This document shows, one piece after another, positions 33,260 through 41,748 of a stretch of 64,000 nucleotides of DNA; position 1 is the stretch's first letter; the number at the start of each line of letters is the position of its first letter. A program made the translations under genes and the position numbers. This DNA is from Egaibacter danicus (lineage in GTDB: Bacteria; Pseudomonadota; Gammaproteobacteria; Burkholderiales; Burkholderiaceae_C). Location of the stretch: contig JADJII010000006.1 in the NCBI GenBank assembly GCA_016707075.1, positions 62,001 to 126,000 on the forward strand, given 5' to 3'. Under the pieces are notes generated by a model. The model saw only the letters and a program-made list of their open reading frames with translations. It made no database searches and was not told the origin of the DNA.

Positions 33260-34369
33260 ATGCCCCGTCCTATACAAGCCATCATTCATACCGATGCCCT
33301 GCGTCACAACCTGGCGCGGGCCCGTGCCGCTGCCCCTGACGCCCGGGTGTGGGCGGTGGTCAAGGCCAACGCCTACGGCCACGGGATTGAGCGGGCATTT
33401 GAGGGTTTGCGTGGCGCGGATGGTTTTGCCCTGCTGGATTTACAGGAGGCCGAGCGGGTGCGCGCACTGGGCTGGCGTGGCCCTATCCTGCTTCTGGAAG
33501 GTGTTTTTGAGCAGCGTGACCTGGAGTTGTGCTCCCGGCTGGATCTGTGGCATACCGTGCATTGCGATGAGCAGATCGACATGCTGGCTACGCACAAGAC
33601 GAATGTGCCACACCGCGTATTTCTGAAAATGAACTCGGGCATGAACCGGCTGGGCTTCACGCCCGAGCGTTATCGCTCAGCGTGGACGCGTCTGAACGTC
33701 TTGCCACAAGTGGACGAAATCTCCCTGATGACGCATTTCAGTGACGCCGATGGCCCGGCAGGTGTGGCGGCGCAGATGCGGGTTTTTCAAGCGGCAACCC
33801 AGGACCTGCCCGGCGAACGCACCGTGAGCAACAGTGCGGCAACGCTGCTGCACATGGGGGGAAGTGCCAGCGATTCACCCGCGTTGGCGTCAGACTGGGT
33901 GCGCCCCGGCATTGCGGTTTACGGCAGTGCACCGGATTTCCCCGAAAACGACATCTCGCACTGGGGCTTGCAGCCGGCCATGACGCTAGCTGCAAAAGTC
34001 ATAGCTACTCAGGCCATATCAACGGGGGCTAGCGTCGGATATGGCTCCAGTTTTGTGGCAGATCAACCCATGCGGATCGGCGTCGTGGCCTGCGGTTATG
34101 CCGACGGCTATCCGCGCCTGTGTCCGACCGGAACGCCAGTCCTGGTGGATGGTGTGCGCACCCGGACCGTGGGGCGCGTCAGCATGGACATGATCACGGT
34201 GGACCTTACTCCGGTGCCCAAAGCTGCAATGGGCAGTGAGGTCACGTTATGGGGTTACTCGACAAGTGGCGCAGTTTTGCCGATTGACGAGGTGGCCCGA
34301 ACGGCTGGCACGGTGGGATACGAGCTGATGTGCGCGCTGGCGCAACGTGTGCCTGTGGTGGTGGCCTGA
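33260..34369 (+). CDS. alr: Alanine racemase
   Basis: 369 residues, PLP enzyme giving D-alanine for peptidoglycan. The PLP lysine is in VVKANAYGHG (residue 35) and the catalytic tyrosine in SVGYGSSF (near 262). Also seen: MNSGMNRLGF, GVVACGYADGYPR, GRVSMDMITVD. The start MPRPIQAIIH is chosen to match the family; the open frame extends 84 bp further upstream without similarity. Residues around AAKVIATQAISTGAS are encoded by a degenerate copy of the 49-bp repeat at no cost in length. Confidence 0.94.
   Translation: MPRPIQAIIHTDALRHNLARARAAAPDARVWAVVKANAYGHGIERAFEGLRGADGFALLDLQEAERVRALGWRGPILLLEGVFEQRDLELCSRLDLWHTVHCDEQIDMLATHKTNVPHRVFLKMNSGMNRLGFTPERYRSAWTRLNVLPQVDEISLMTHFSDADGPAGVAAQMRVFQAATQDLPGERTVSNSAATLLHMGGSASDSPALASDWVRPGIAVYGSAPDFPENDISHWGLQPAMTLAAKVIATQAISTGASVGYGSSFVADQPMRIGVVACGYADGYPRLCPTGTPVLVDGVRTRTVGRVSMDMITVDLTPVPKAAMGSEVTLWGYSTSGAVLPIDEVARTAGTVGYELMCALAQRVPVVVA
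33985..34033 (+). repeat. 49-bp dispersed repeat, copy 7 (degenerate, inside alr)
   Basis: The match is TCATAGCTACTCAGGCCATA followed by TCAACGGGGGCTAG; compare TNATAGCTNCTCACGCATAT in other copies. It is the same length as the intact copies but the core differs (CAGGCC for CACGC). Confidence 0.6.
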
Positions 34370-34389
34370 TCCCGAGAGCACCGTAGCAG

Positions 34390-35559
34390 TCAAAGCAGGC
34401 CGCGTTTGGCCAGATTGCGCATCAGGTGCGAGCTGCCAAAGGTCCAGGGTGGGCACACGTCGCAGTTCTTCATCCGGTTCACCAGTGCGCCAAGCTTGGG
34501 TGTGGAGATGGTCACGATGTCGGTGTCCTTGTGGGTGAAGCCGCCACCTACGGTGTCGCGGTCTTTGACGGGTGCGAACATGGTGCCTAGAAATAGCACA
34601 GCACCATCCGGGTATTGATGGTGCGAGCCCATCATCTGCGCCACCAGATCCAGTGGATCACGGCTGATCTGGGACAGGTGCGACACACCCTCCAGCGTGA
34701 AGCCGTCGTTGCCAGTGACCGTCAGCGAGATGGAAGCCCGGCGAACATCGTCCAGCGAGAACGAGGCGTCGAAGAAGCGCAGAAAGGGCCCGATGGCTGT
34801 GGAGGCGTTGTTGTCTTTGGATTTGCCCAGCAGCAGGGCCGAGCGCCCTTCGAAATCGCGCAGATTGACGTCATTGCCGAGTGTGGCGCCGACGATTTGA
34901 CCACGCGCGTTCACTGCCAGTACCACTTCCGGCTCGGGGTTGTTCCAGGATGAAGCGGGGTGCAGGCCGGCATCGGCACCGGTTCCCACGGCAGCCATGG
35001 GGGCCGTCTTGGTGAAGATCTCCGCGTCGGGTCCAATGCCCACTTCCAGGTACTGACTCCAGGCACCCTGGGCGATCAGCACCTCCTTGAGGGCCATGGC
35101 CTGCGGCGAGCCGGGTTTCAGTTTGGAGAGGTCGTCTCCGACCAGCGACACGATTTCCTCACGGATGGCTGCAGCGGCTGCCGGGTTGCCACGTGCCCGC
35201 TCTTCGATAACACGCTCAAGCATCGAGATGGCAAACGTGACCCCGGCGGCCTTGATGACCTGCAGGTCAATCGGGGCCAGCAGCCAGGGGCGTGTCGGGT
35301 TGCGAGCATCAGGCGGGGTGTTGTCTAGCAGCTCGGTGATGGAGCCCAGCCGCTCACCGCGGGCGAGTTGCAGGGCCGTGGCCGGGTCAGGCGTTTCACA
35401 CAGGTCGCGCATGGTGGGGAACACCCGCGTGATGTCGATCACGTCCTGGCCGCGCAGGGCCACGATCGAAGGTCCATCCACGTCCGGCCGCCAGGCGCGC
35501 GCCGCCAGTGCGCCAATGGTGCCGTCAGCGGGAAGGGTGTTTTTTGCATCTAGGCGCAT
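34390..35559 (-). CDS. Fumarylacetoacetate hydrolase-family protein, probable sugar-acid enzyme
   Basis: 389 residues. The C-terminal FAH fold carries metal-ligand acidic residues in the NNPEPEVVLAVN stretch, and LGNDVNLRDFEGRSALLLGKSKD is typical of the longer sugar-acid branch. Relatives of this size include 2-keto-3-deoxy-D-xylonate/L-arabonate dehydratases; shorter FAH relatives hydrolyse diketo-deoxy sugar acids. It is the last gene of a cluster with a TRAP transporter, a DHDPS-like lyase, GntR and FucU-like genes, which supports a dehydratase or hydrolase acting on a 2-keto-3-deoxy sugar acid. The exact substrate is open. Confidence 0.8.
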   Translation of the reverse strand: MRLDAKNTLPADGTIGALAARAWRPDVDGPSIVALRGQDVIDITRVFPTMRDLCETPDPATALQLARGERLGSITELLDNTPPDARNPTRPWLLAPIDLQVIKAAGVTFAISMLERVIEERARGNPAAAAAIREEIVSLVGDDLSKLKPGSPQAMALKEVLIAQGAWSQYLEVGIGPDAEIFTKTAPMAAVGTGADAGLHPASSWNNPEPEVVLAVNARGQIVGATLGNDVNLRDFEGRSALLLGKSKDNNASTAIGPFLRFFDASFSLDDVRRASISLTVTGNDGFTLEGVSHLSQISRDPLDLVAQMMGSHHQYPDGAVLFLGTMFAPVKDRDTVGGGFTHKDTDIVTISTPKLGALVNRMKNCDVCPPWTFGSSHLMRNLAKRGLL

Positions 35560-35591
35560 CAGAAATACCTTATCGAGGAAGAAATCAAAAA

Positions 35592-36890
35592 TCAGATGGT
35601 TTTATAACCCATCGTTTGCGGCAGCCACAGCACGATCTGGGGAAACAGTGTCAGCGCAAGCAATAGCACCAGCAGCATGACCAGGAATAACCAGCCTTCC
35701 CTGACTATCTCGCCAATCGGGATGCCGGTCAGCGCTTTTGTGACGAACAGCAGCATGCCAAACGGTGGGGTGATCAGGCCAATCATCATGTTCAGTACCA
35801 CTACGACGCCGAAGTGAACCAGATCGATACCCAGCAGTCTGGCGGCAGGCAGCAGCATTGGCACAAACACCAGCAACAGTACGGACACGTCCAGGAAGCA
35901 TCCCAACACCAGAAACATCATGTTGACCATCAGCAAAAACATGATCGATGACAGATGCATACCCTCCACCCACACCGCCATTGCCTGCGGCACGCCTTCT
36001 GCCGTGAACGCATAGTTCAAGACGAATGAGCCGGCCAGGATCATCGTGATCACCGCACTGCCGCGAGTGGATTCCATCACTACGCCCCAAAAGCTGCGCC
36101 AGGTCAGACCCCGATACACAACCGCAGCCAGGATGAGGGCGTGCAGGGCGGCAACGGCTGCCGCTTCAGTCGGTGTGAACGCGCCAGAGTAAATGCCTCC
36201 GAGCAATACGATGGGCATGGACAGTGGCAATGCACCACGAAACAGGATAGTAGGCCACTCACGTAACGGAATAGGTGCTTCTCTTGGCATGTTGCGTTTG
36301 ACAGCGATGAAATGCACCACCACCATCATCACCAAGGCCATTAGCAGGCCAGGAATCAGTCCACCCAGAAACAGCGCGCCCACCGAAGCTCCCGACACCA
36401 GTGCGTAGATGATCATGGGAATTGAGGGCGGGATGATTGGACCAATGGTCGCGCTTGCTACCACCACGGCCCCTGCGAAACCTCTCGGGTACTCTGGTTT
36501 TTTGAGCATCTGGCGTATGGTGACGAGACCGGGTCCCGCTGCGTCGGCGATTGCACTGCCGCTCATGCCTGAGAAAACTACGCTGACAAGAATATCCACC
36601 TGCGCCAGGCCGCCGCGCATGCGCCCCACCAGGATGCGACAAAAGTCAAAAATGCGTTCACTCACCGTGCCGGCATTCATGATGTTGGCGGCAAAAACAA
36701 ACAGAGGTACGGCCAGCAAGACATAGCTGTTGTACAGCCCATTGCTCACCTGTTCTGCCACCAGGCCGAGGTCCTGACGTTTGACCAGCAGGTAAGCAAT
36801 ACCGGAGGCCAGCATCGAAAAACCGATGGGCATGCGAAGCAACATGCCAGCTACCAGTACGCAGATAAGAACAAGAATTCCGACAGTCAT
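35592..36890 (-). CDS. dctM: TRAP transporter large permease (DctM type)
   Basis: 432 residues with 12 or so membrane segments, including the family motifs PIGFSMLASGIAYLL, DILVSVVFSGMSGSAIADAAG and GLVTIRQMLKKPEYPRGFAGAVVVASATIGPIIPPSIPMIIY. It forms the ion-driven channel of a tripartite organic-anion uptake system with the two genes upstream. Full length; 47 bp separate it from the small permease. Confidence 0.94.
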   Translation of the reverse strand: MTVGILVLICVLVAGMLLRMPIGFSMLASGIAYLLVKRQDLGLVAEQVSNGLYNSYVLLAVPLFVFAANIMNAGTVSERIFDFCRILVGRMRGGLAQVDILVSVVFSGMSGSAIADAAGPGLVTIRQMLKKPEYPRGFAGAVVVASATIGPIIPPSIPMIIYALVSGASVGALFLGGLIPGLLMALVMMVVVHFIAVKRNMPREAPIPLREWPTILFRGALPLSMPIVLLGGIYSGAFTPTEAAAVAALHALILAAVVYRGLTWRSFWGVVMESTRGSAVITMILAGSFVLNYAFTAEGVPQAMAVWVEGMHLSSIMFLLMVNMMFLVLGCFLDVSVLLLVFVPMLLPAARLLGIDLVHFGVVVVLNMMIGLITPPFGMLLFVTKALTGIPIGEIVREGWLFLVMLLVLLLALTLFPQIVLWLPQTMGYKTI

Positions 36891-36937
36891 TGAAAAAGCC
36901 TATGGGCTGAAAGGGGGGCCGTGACAGGCCGTCAGGG

Positions 36938-37417
36938 CTAGCTTTGAAATTCGGCCTCAAGCCCGACACCGCGTACGGCAGACCAGATACCCCACACACT
37001 GCGCACGACCAGGGCTGCCATCAACAAAACAAAAGGCAGATACACCCACATGAACGAGATGTTCAGCACAGGGGAACCCTCACGAGCCATGAAATGAACA
37101 TAGTCCCAGCTCGCAGGCAGCCCGACCAGAGCAAGTCCTCCAATGAGCAAGTTGCCCGCAATTTTCATGACCTGACGGGTGCGCCAGCCAACGCTGTTCC
37201 ATAGCAAATCGAAGACTACATGCTCGCGCTCAGGAACCACTGTGGCCGCTGCCCACAGAATGACCCAGACATAAAGAATCACGGCGGCTTCATCGGTCCA
37301 GGGCAGTGGCTTGTTGAAACCGAATCGCGCCGTGATCTGGATGATGAAGACAATGAACAGCGTCAGGAACATGCCGCCGCCAAGGGCATTGGCGGCGGAC
37401 TGGAGCCAGCGGGTCAT
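36938..37417 (-). CDS. dctQ: TRAP transporter small permease (DctQ type)
   Basis: 159 residues, four membrane helices, with the pattern WTDEAAVILYVWVILWAAATVVPEREHVVFDLLW characteristic of DctQ. Structural partner of the large permease in the inner membrane. Confidence 0.92.
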   Translation of the reverse strand: MTRWLQSAANALGGGMFLTLFIVFIIQITARFGFNKPLPWTDEAAVILYVWVILWAAATVVPEREHVVFDLLWNSVGWRTRQVMKIAGNLLIGGLALVGLPASWDYVHFMAREGSPVLNISFMWVYLPFVLLMAALVVRSVWGIWSAVRGVGLEAEFQS

Positions 37418-37432
37418 GTTTTTCCTGTGCGT

Positions 37433-38446
37433 TTACTTGGTCGCGTTGATACGGTCCAGCATGCCTTTGGGCCAGACTTTGGCGTACTCGGAATTCAGAT
37501 ATGTGGTTTGCACAGACTTGCGGAACGCGTCCAGATCCGGCGTGGTAACCGTCAACCCCTGGGATTTGAAGTAGTCCACCATCTGTTTCTCGTCTGCAAT
37601 GCGGTTGTCATTGTTGTATTTGGCGGCAGACTGGGCGGCAGCTTTGAGCTTGGCTTTCTGGTCCACACTCAGACCGTTCCATAGCTTGTTGGAGACACTG
37701 ATGAAAATGCCGTCCACCAGGTGGCTGGTCAGGGTGAGTTGTTTGGTGACTTCGTAGAACTTGGCGCTGCGAACCGTGGGAAGCGGGTTGTCTTGCCCGT
37801 CAATGGTGCCGGTCTTCAGCCCCAGGTACACCTCGCCAAATGCCAGTGGCGTGGGCGTTGCGCCCAGTGCTTCACCCAGGAACAGCCATTCCTTGCTGCC
37901 GGGCATGCGCAATTTCACACCTTTCAGATCGGCCGGGGTTTTGACGTTTTTCAGCTCACGCAGATTGAGTTGGCGCGTGCCCAGGTAGATGGGCGACAGG
38001 ATGGTGATGTCCATCTTTTCGCTGACCAGCTTGAACAGCTCTTCACCAATCGGACCGTTGAACACTTTCATCAGGTGGTCAGGGTCACGAATGACATAGC
38101 CCGCCGTGAAGATCGAAAACTCGGGCACGATCTTGGCAATGTCAAACGCGGAGATGGACGACATTTCCAGATTGCCCCGGGCCATGGCTGCCGGTTCCGT
38201 GCCCTGCTTGAACAATGACGCGTTCAGGTTGATCTGGGTATCAAACTGGCCAGGCGCAGTCTTGTCCAGCTCGTCCTTCATCACCGTCCACATTTTGGCG
38301 TGCCAGTCGTCGGGCACAGCAGGGGTAGAGATGCGCAGCACCTGTTTGGTCTGGGCAAATGCGCCGGGCGCCATCGCTGTGGCGGCGGCAATAGCTGCGG
38401 CCAGAATGACGCGACGATTGATCAGGCGGTTGAGGGTGTGTTTCAT
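37433..38446 (-). CDS. dctP: TRAP transporter solute-binding protein (DctP type)
   Basis: 337 residues with a Sec signal peptide (first ~31 residues, cleaved after GAFA). The DctP fold has LRMPGSKEWLFLGEALGATPTPLAFGEVYLGLKTGTIDGQDNPL; the conserved Arg in LRMPGS binds the ligand carboxylate. The ligand is therefore an organic acid, here probably a sugar acid judging by the operon. SD CAGGAG precedes the start. It lies directly after the DHDPS-like gene. Confidence 0.93.
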   Translation of the reverse strand: MKHTLNRLINRRVILAAAIAAATAMAPGAFAQTKQVLRISTPAVPDDWHAKMWTVMKDELDKTAPGQFDTQINLNASLFKQGTEPAAMARGNLEMSSISAFDIAKIVPEFSIFTAGYVIRDPDHLMKVFNGPIGEELFKLVSEKMDITILSPIYLGTRQLNLRELKNVKTPADLKGVKLRMPGSKEWLFLGEALGATPTPLAFGEVYLGLKTGTIDGQDNPLPTVRSAKFYEVTKQLTLTSHLVDGIFISVSNKLWNGLSVDQKAKLKAAAQSAAKYNNDNRIADEKQMVDYFKSQGLTVTTPDLDAFRKSVQTTYLNSEYAKVWPKGMLDRINATK

Positions 38447-38467
38447 GATGTTGTCTCCTGAGTTGAT

Positions 38468-39382
38468 TTAAACGTTGTGAAGAAGTGAACCTATTGCACG
38501 GTATCCTGAACGAACCGTTTGCGCCTCGGTGTTTTCCAGATGGGTGAGTGGCGCCCGCACGTTGAGCCAGGCATTGTCACCGGTCTGTTCCGCCAGCATG
38601 GTTTTGTAGACGCTGACAAAAGACATGTTGGGCAGCACGCTCAGCAGGGCGAGCAGGGCGAGCATCAGTTTTTCATCATCTGCTGACACCAGTGACGGCG
38701 CAGCGATGACTCGGCGCATCAAACCCGGTGCAATGTTGGCCAACCCATTCACGGAGCCGGAGCCGCCCACCCGCATCGTGGGTGCGACATGCGGCTCGGA
38801 ACCCACCAGGATGGACAGTGTGGGAAATGCCTTTGCCAGCGCCAGCGAATGCTGCAAATCGCCACTGCTGTCCTTGACGCCAATGACCTGCCCCGGGTGC
38901 TGCTGCACCAGCGTCTGGATGCTGGCATGGCTGAAGGCCACGCTGCTGAGGAAGGGGATGTGATACAGCAGCAGTTTCAGTTGACTGTCATCAATGCCCC
39001 GCACCACCTGAGAGACGGATTCCACAATGCCGGCATCGTTGGGCTGGCGAAAGTAAAACGGGGGCATGAACATCTGGCGATGGCAACCCCGGCTTGAGGC
39101 GTGACGGCCCAGCTCAATGGCATCGGGAATAGCGCAGGCGCTGGTGGTGACCAGAATCTGATCGGGGCGCACGCCGCTGCCTAGCAGGGCTTCCAGCAGT
39201 CCCTTACGCTCGGCCACCGTGAACGCGGGGCCTTCGCCGGTGGTGCCAAACAGCGTGACGCCATCGCAACCAGCAGCCACCATGCGTTTGGCGTGGGCGA
39301 TGGCCCGGGGGGTGTCCAGCTCGCTGTTGTCCTTGATGGGGATCAGCAGCGCGGGCCACAAGCCGTGGATATCGGGATTCAA
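38468..39382 (-). CDS. DHDPS/NAL-family aldolase or dehydratase
   Basis: 304-residue TIM barrel. FGTTGEGPAFTVAER is the family carboxylate-binding loop, LLLYHIPF holds the catalytic tyrosine and VIGVKDSSGD the Schiff-base lysine. Such enzymes cleave or dehydrate 2-keto-3-deoxy sugar acids when found in sugar-acid operons. The start is TTG at 39382 with a perfect SD AAGGAG 6 nt before it; the upstream GntR gene overlaps by 4 nt. Not the lysine-biosynthesis DapA, judging by context. Confidence 0.85.
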   Translation of the reverse strand: MNPDIHGLWPALLIPIKDNSELDTPRAIAHAKRMVAAGCDGVTLFGTTGEGPAFTVAERKGLLEALLGSGVRPDQILVTTSACAIPDAIELGRHASSRGCHRQMFMPPFYFRQPNDAGIVESVSQVVRGIDDSQLKLLLYHIPFLSSVAFSHASIQTLVQQHPGQVIGVKDSSGDLQHSLALAKAFPTLSILVGSEPHVAPTMRVGGSGSVNGLANIAPGLMRRVIAAPSLVSADDEKLMLALLALLSVLPNMSFVSVYKTMLAEQTGDNAWLNVRAPLTHLENTEAQTVRSGYRAIGSLLHNV

Positions 39383-40170
39383 ATAACTCTCCTTTTGGAT
39401 GGGGTGGTACCCCGCTTCGGGGTGGGTGGTGCAGATTCAGTCCATTCAGCGCGCACCTGCTCCAGCGGTGCAGACAGCACGCGGCTGCGCGCACTGTTGA
39501 TGTGGTCATCCAGCAATTGGGCTGCCTTGGTGACGTCACGCTGTTGCAATGCCGCTATGAAGCGCAAGTGCTCCTGCATGGCCGGAATCAGCCGGGCGGG
39601 CGTGATGACGCTGTGCTCCAGCTTGATCAGGCGCACGCGCAAGCTGTTGACGCGGTAAATGTCGGAGATGATCTCGTTGCCCAGCGCATCTACCATGCGG
39701 TCATGCAGCCCCCAGTCGATGGCCTGTGCATCGTCCAGCAGACGCGCATCTGTCTTGGTAGCCTGGGCGCGCTTGAGCACATCGCGGTGGCTGGCTTCAA
39801 TGGCGTTGAGTTCTTCGTCGCTGGCTGTGTGAACGAAGTGAAGCACGGCCTCATGTTCGATCATCGCCCGTACCTGAAACGCGTTGCGAATCAGCTTGAG
39901 GTCCACGTGCGCAATCTGCAGGCCCCGCTGGGGCACGGTCTTGATCAGCCCGCCCGCTTCCAGGCGCGGAATCATCTCGCGCACAGCGCCCAGCGGCATG
40001 TCCAGCAGGGTCATCAGTTCGCGCTGCGAGATGAACTGGCCCGGGCGAATGCCGCCGTTCAGAATTTGCTGCGTGAAGCCCTGGTAGGCGCGTGCGCGCT
40101 GACTTACGGACCCCGCTGCGCTGTCGACCAGCGTCAGGGCGGGGGCCAGTTCCGCCTTGCGCGTGCTCAT
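39379..40170 (-). CDS. GntR-family (FadR/FCD) transcriptional regulator
   Basis: 263 residues. An N-terminal winged helix (GGIRPGQFISQRELMTLLDMPLGAVREMIPRLEAGGLIKTVPQRGLQI) is followed by an all-helical FCD effector domain with the metal/acid pocket signature (D..H....E..) spread through LHDRMVDALGNEIISDIYR and MQEHLRFIAAL. Lies inside the operon it probably controls; the likely operator is the palindrome at 40636-40647. The effector is expected to be a sugar acid. Confidence 0.9.
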   Translation of the reverse strand: MSTRKAELAPALTLVDSAAGSVSQRARAYQGFTQQILNGGIRPGQFISQRELMTLLDMPLGAVREMIPRLEAGGLIKTVPQRGLQIAHVDLKLIRNAFQVRAMIEHEAVLHFVHTASDEELNAIEASHRDVLKRAQATKTDARLLDDAQAIDWGLHDRMVDALGNEIISDIYRVNSLRVRLIKLEHSVITPARLIPAMQEHLRFIAALQQRDVTKAAQLLDDHINSARSRVLSAPLEQVRAEWTESAPPTPKRGTTPSKRRVI

Positions 40171-40634
40171 GGACGCACCACGCCTTTTTTCAGCAGGATG
40201 TTGCCGTAGATGCGCACCTCACCGGTGGCCACAATGGCAAAGGCGGCGGCGGCACGCTCGTAAAACGCAAACCGCTCCAGCGAGTTGGCCGGTGTGTTGC
40301 CATGCAGAGCCAGCACGCGGTTGAAGTCTTTCACGGTATCCGGCACGGCCAGCGGGTCGCCCACCACCTGCATGGTCATTGCGGCGGACGGCACAAAATC
40401 ATCCAGCGGCAAAACAGACAACACCGCATCCAGCGTATCGGTGGCGCTGACGCCAGGCAGACGCACCAGCCGTTTGGCGTGGGTTGTGGCCGGAAAATTG
40501 GCATCCGCCAGCACGATCTCATCCCCATGACCCATGGACGCGAGCACGTGCAGCAGGTCGGGCGAGAGCAGGGGCGAAAGGTTTTTCAGCATGAAGGCAA
40601 ACGGTGTAGAGAGGGGGGTGGTTGGTGTTGACAA
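40167..40634 (-). CDS. RbsD/FucU-family sugar mutarotase
   Basis: 155 residues; the conserved part begins MLKNLSPLLSPDLLHVLASMGHGDEIVLADANFPA, where the His of GHGDE is the catalytic residue of FucU, and ends with IYGNILLKKGVV. FucU converts L-fucose anomers. The open frame starts at TTG 40634; the ATG at 40592 is the more family-like start. First gene of the operon, overlapping GntR by 4 nt. The divergent aldo/keto reductase resembles L-fucose dehydrogenase, so L-fucose or a related 6-deoxy or aldohexose sugar is the likely substrate (inference). Confidence 0.8.
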   Translation of the reverse strand: MSTPTTPLSTPFAFMLKNLSPLLSPDLLHVLASMGHGDEIVLADANFPATTHAKRLVRLPGVSATDTLDAVLSVLPLDDFVPSAAMTMQVVGDPLAVPDTVKDFNRVLALHGNTPANSLERFAFYERAAAAFAIVATGEVRIYGNILLKKGVVRP

Positions 40635-40656
40635 GCTAACATGTTAGTTATATGGT
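40628..40656 (+). promoter_or_regulatory. Promoter with palindromic operator in its spacer
   Basis: TTGACA (40628-40633), 17 bp, TATGGT (40651-40656), driving the aldo/keto reductase. The perfect 12-bp palindrome CTAACATGTTAG (40636-40647) fills the spacer and adjoins the fucU-like start, a good position for the GntR regulator to control both directions. Confidence 0.6.
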
Positions 40657-40745
40657 AGCGACCCATTGGCGAAACGTACCCGGTGAAAACCCTTATGCTC
40701 GCCGTTGCGCTTTGCGTCGCTTACCCTTTTCAAATTGATTGCACC

Positions 40746-41748
40746 ATGACTGTTTTTGCGACTTCCGCTACGGGGCTGCCCATTGGACTGGGCGGCGCGC
40801 CGCTGGGCAATTTGTTTGCTGCCATGCCGGATGCGCAGGCGCAGGCGGTGCTGTCGGCCGCGCTGAAGGCGGGCTGCCGCACGCTGGATACCGCGCCTCA
40901 CTACGGCAATGGCTTGAGCGAACACCGGTTTGGCAACGCATTGAGAGGAGTGCCCCGCGATGACCTGGTGCTGTCGTCCAAGGTGGGGCCGGTTGCTGCG
41001 GCCCAGCCAGCGTGCGGCGCGCGACCAGAACGGCTACGTCGATGTGTTGCCGTTTGAGCAGGTGTGGGACTACTCGGCCGCAGGCGTGCGCCGCAGCGTG
41101 GAAGACAGTCTGCAACGCCTGGGCATGGCGCGGCTGGATGTGGTGTACATCCATGACTGCGATCTGGAGTCCCATGGCGTGAACTACCCCCGCGTGTTGC
41201 AGCAGGTGGTGCGCGAGGCCTTGCCCGAGCTGCAGCGCATGAAAGCTGAAGGGCTGGTGCGCCACATCGGGCTGGGGGTGAATGACGTACAGGTCTGTCT
41301 GGATGTGGTGGCACAGGCCGATCTGGATTGCCTGATGCTGGCCGGGCGGTACAGCCTGATTGACCACTCGGCGCTGCCTGAGTTGCTGCCCCTGTGCGCG
41401 CAGCGCGGTGTTCGGGTGGCGCTAGCCGGCGCATTCAACTCCGGCATTCTGGCCACGGGGGTGCGGTCCGGTCAGGCGGTGCGCTTCAACTACGCAGCAG
41501 CACCTCAGGCGTGGATTGACCGCGCTGCAGCGGTCGAAACCGTCTGCGAAGAGTTTCAGGTTCCGCTGCGCGCCGCCGCCCTGCAGTTCCCGCTGGCACA
41601 TCCGGCCATTGAGATCGTCATTGCGGGGGTACAAACGGTGACGCACTGGGACGACGCCATGGCCATGATGGCGCACCGGATCGATCCCCGATTCTGGGAA
41701 ACATTGCGGGCAGGCAAACTGATTCCCGAAGCCGCGCCCATACCTTAA
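40746..41748 (+). pseudogene. Aldo/keto reductase (L-fucose dehydrogenase-like), frameshifted
   Basis: The N-terminal part from ATG 40746 shows LPIGLGGAPLGNLF, GCRTLDTAPHYGNGLSE (catalytic Asp/Tyr) and LVLSSKVG; the frame then fails. From about 40990 the next frame continues RLLRPSQ...DVVYIHDCDLESHG to the end of a full aldo/keto reductase. One extra C at 40989-40990 accounts for the break. The intact protein would be about 333 residues, the size of D-threo-aldose 1-dehydrogenases, which oxidise L-fucose to its lactone. Its 3' end overlaps the convergent reductase gene by 4 bp. Confidence 0.82.
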
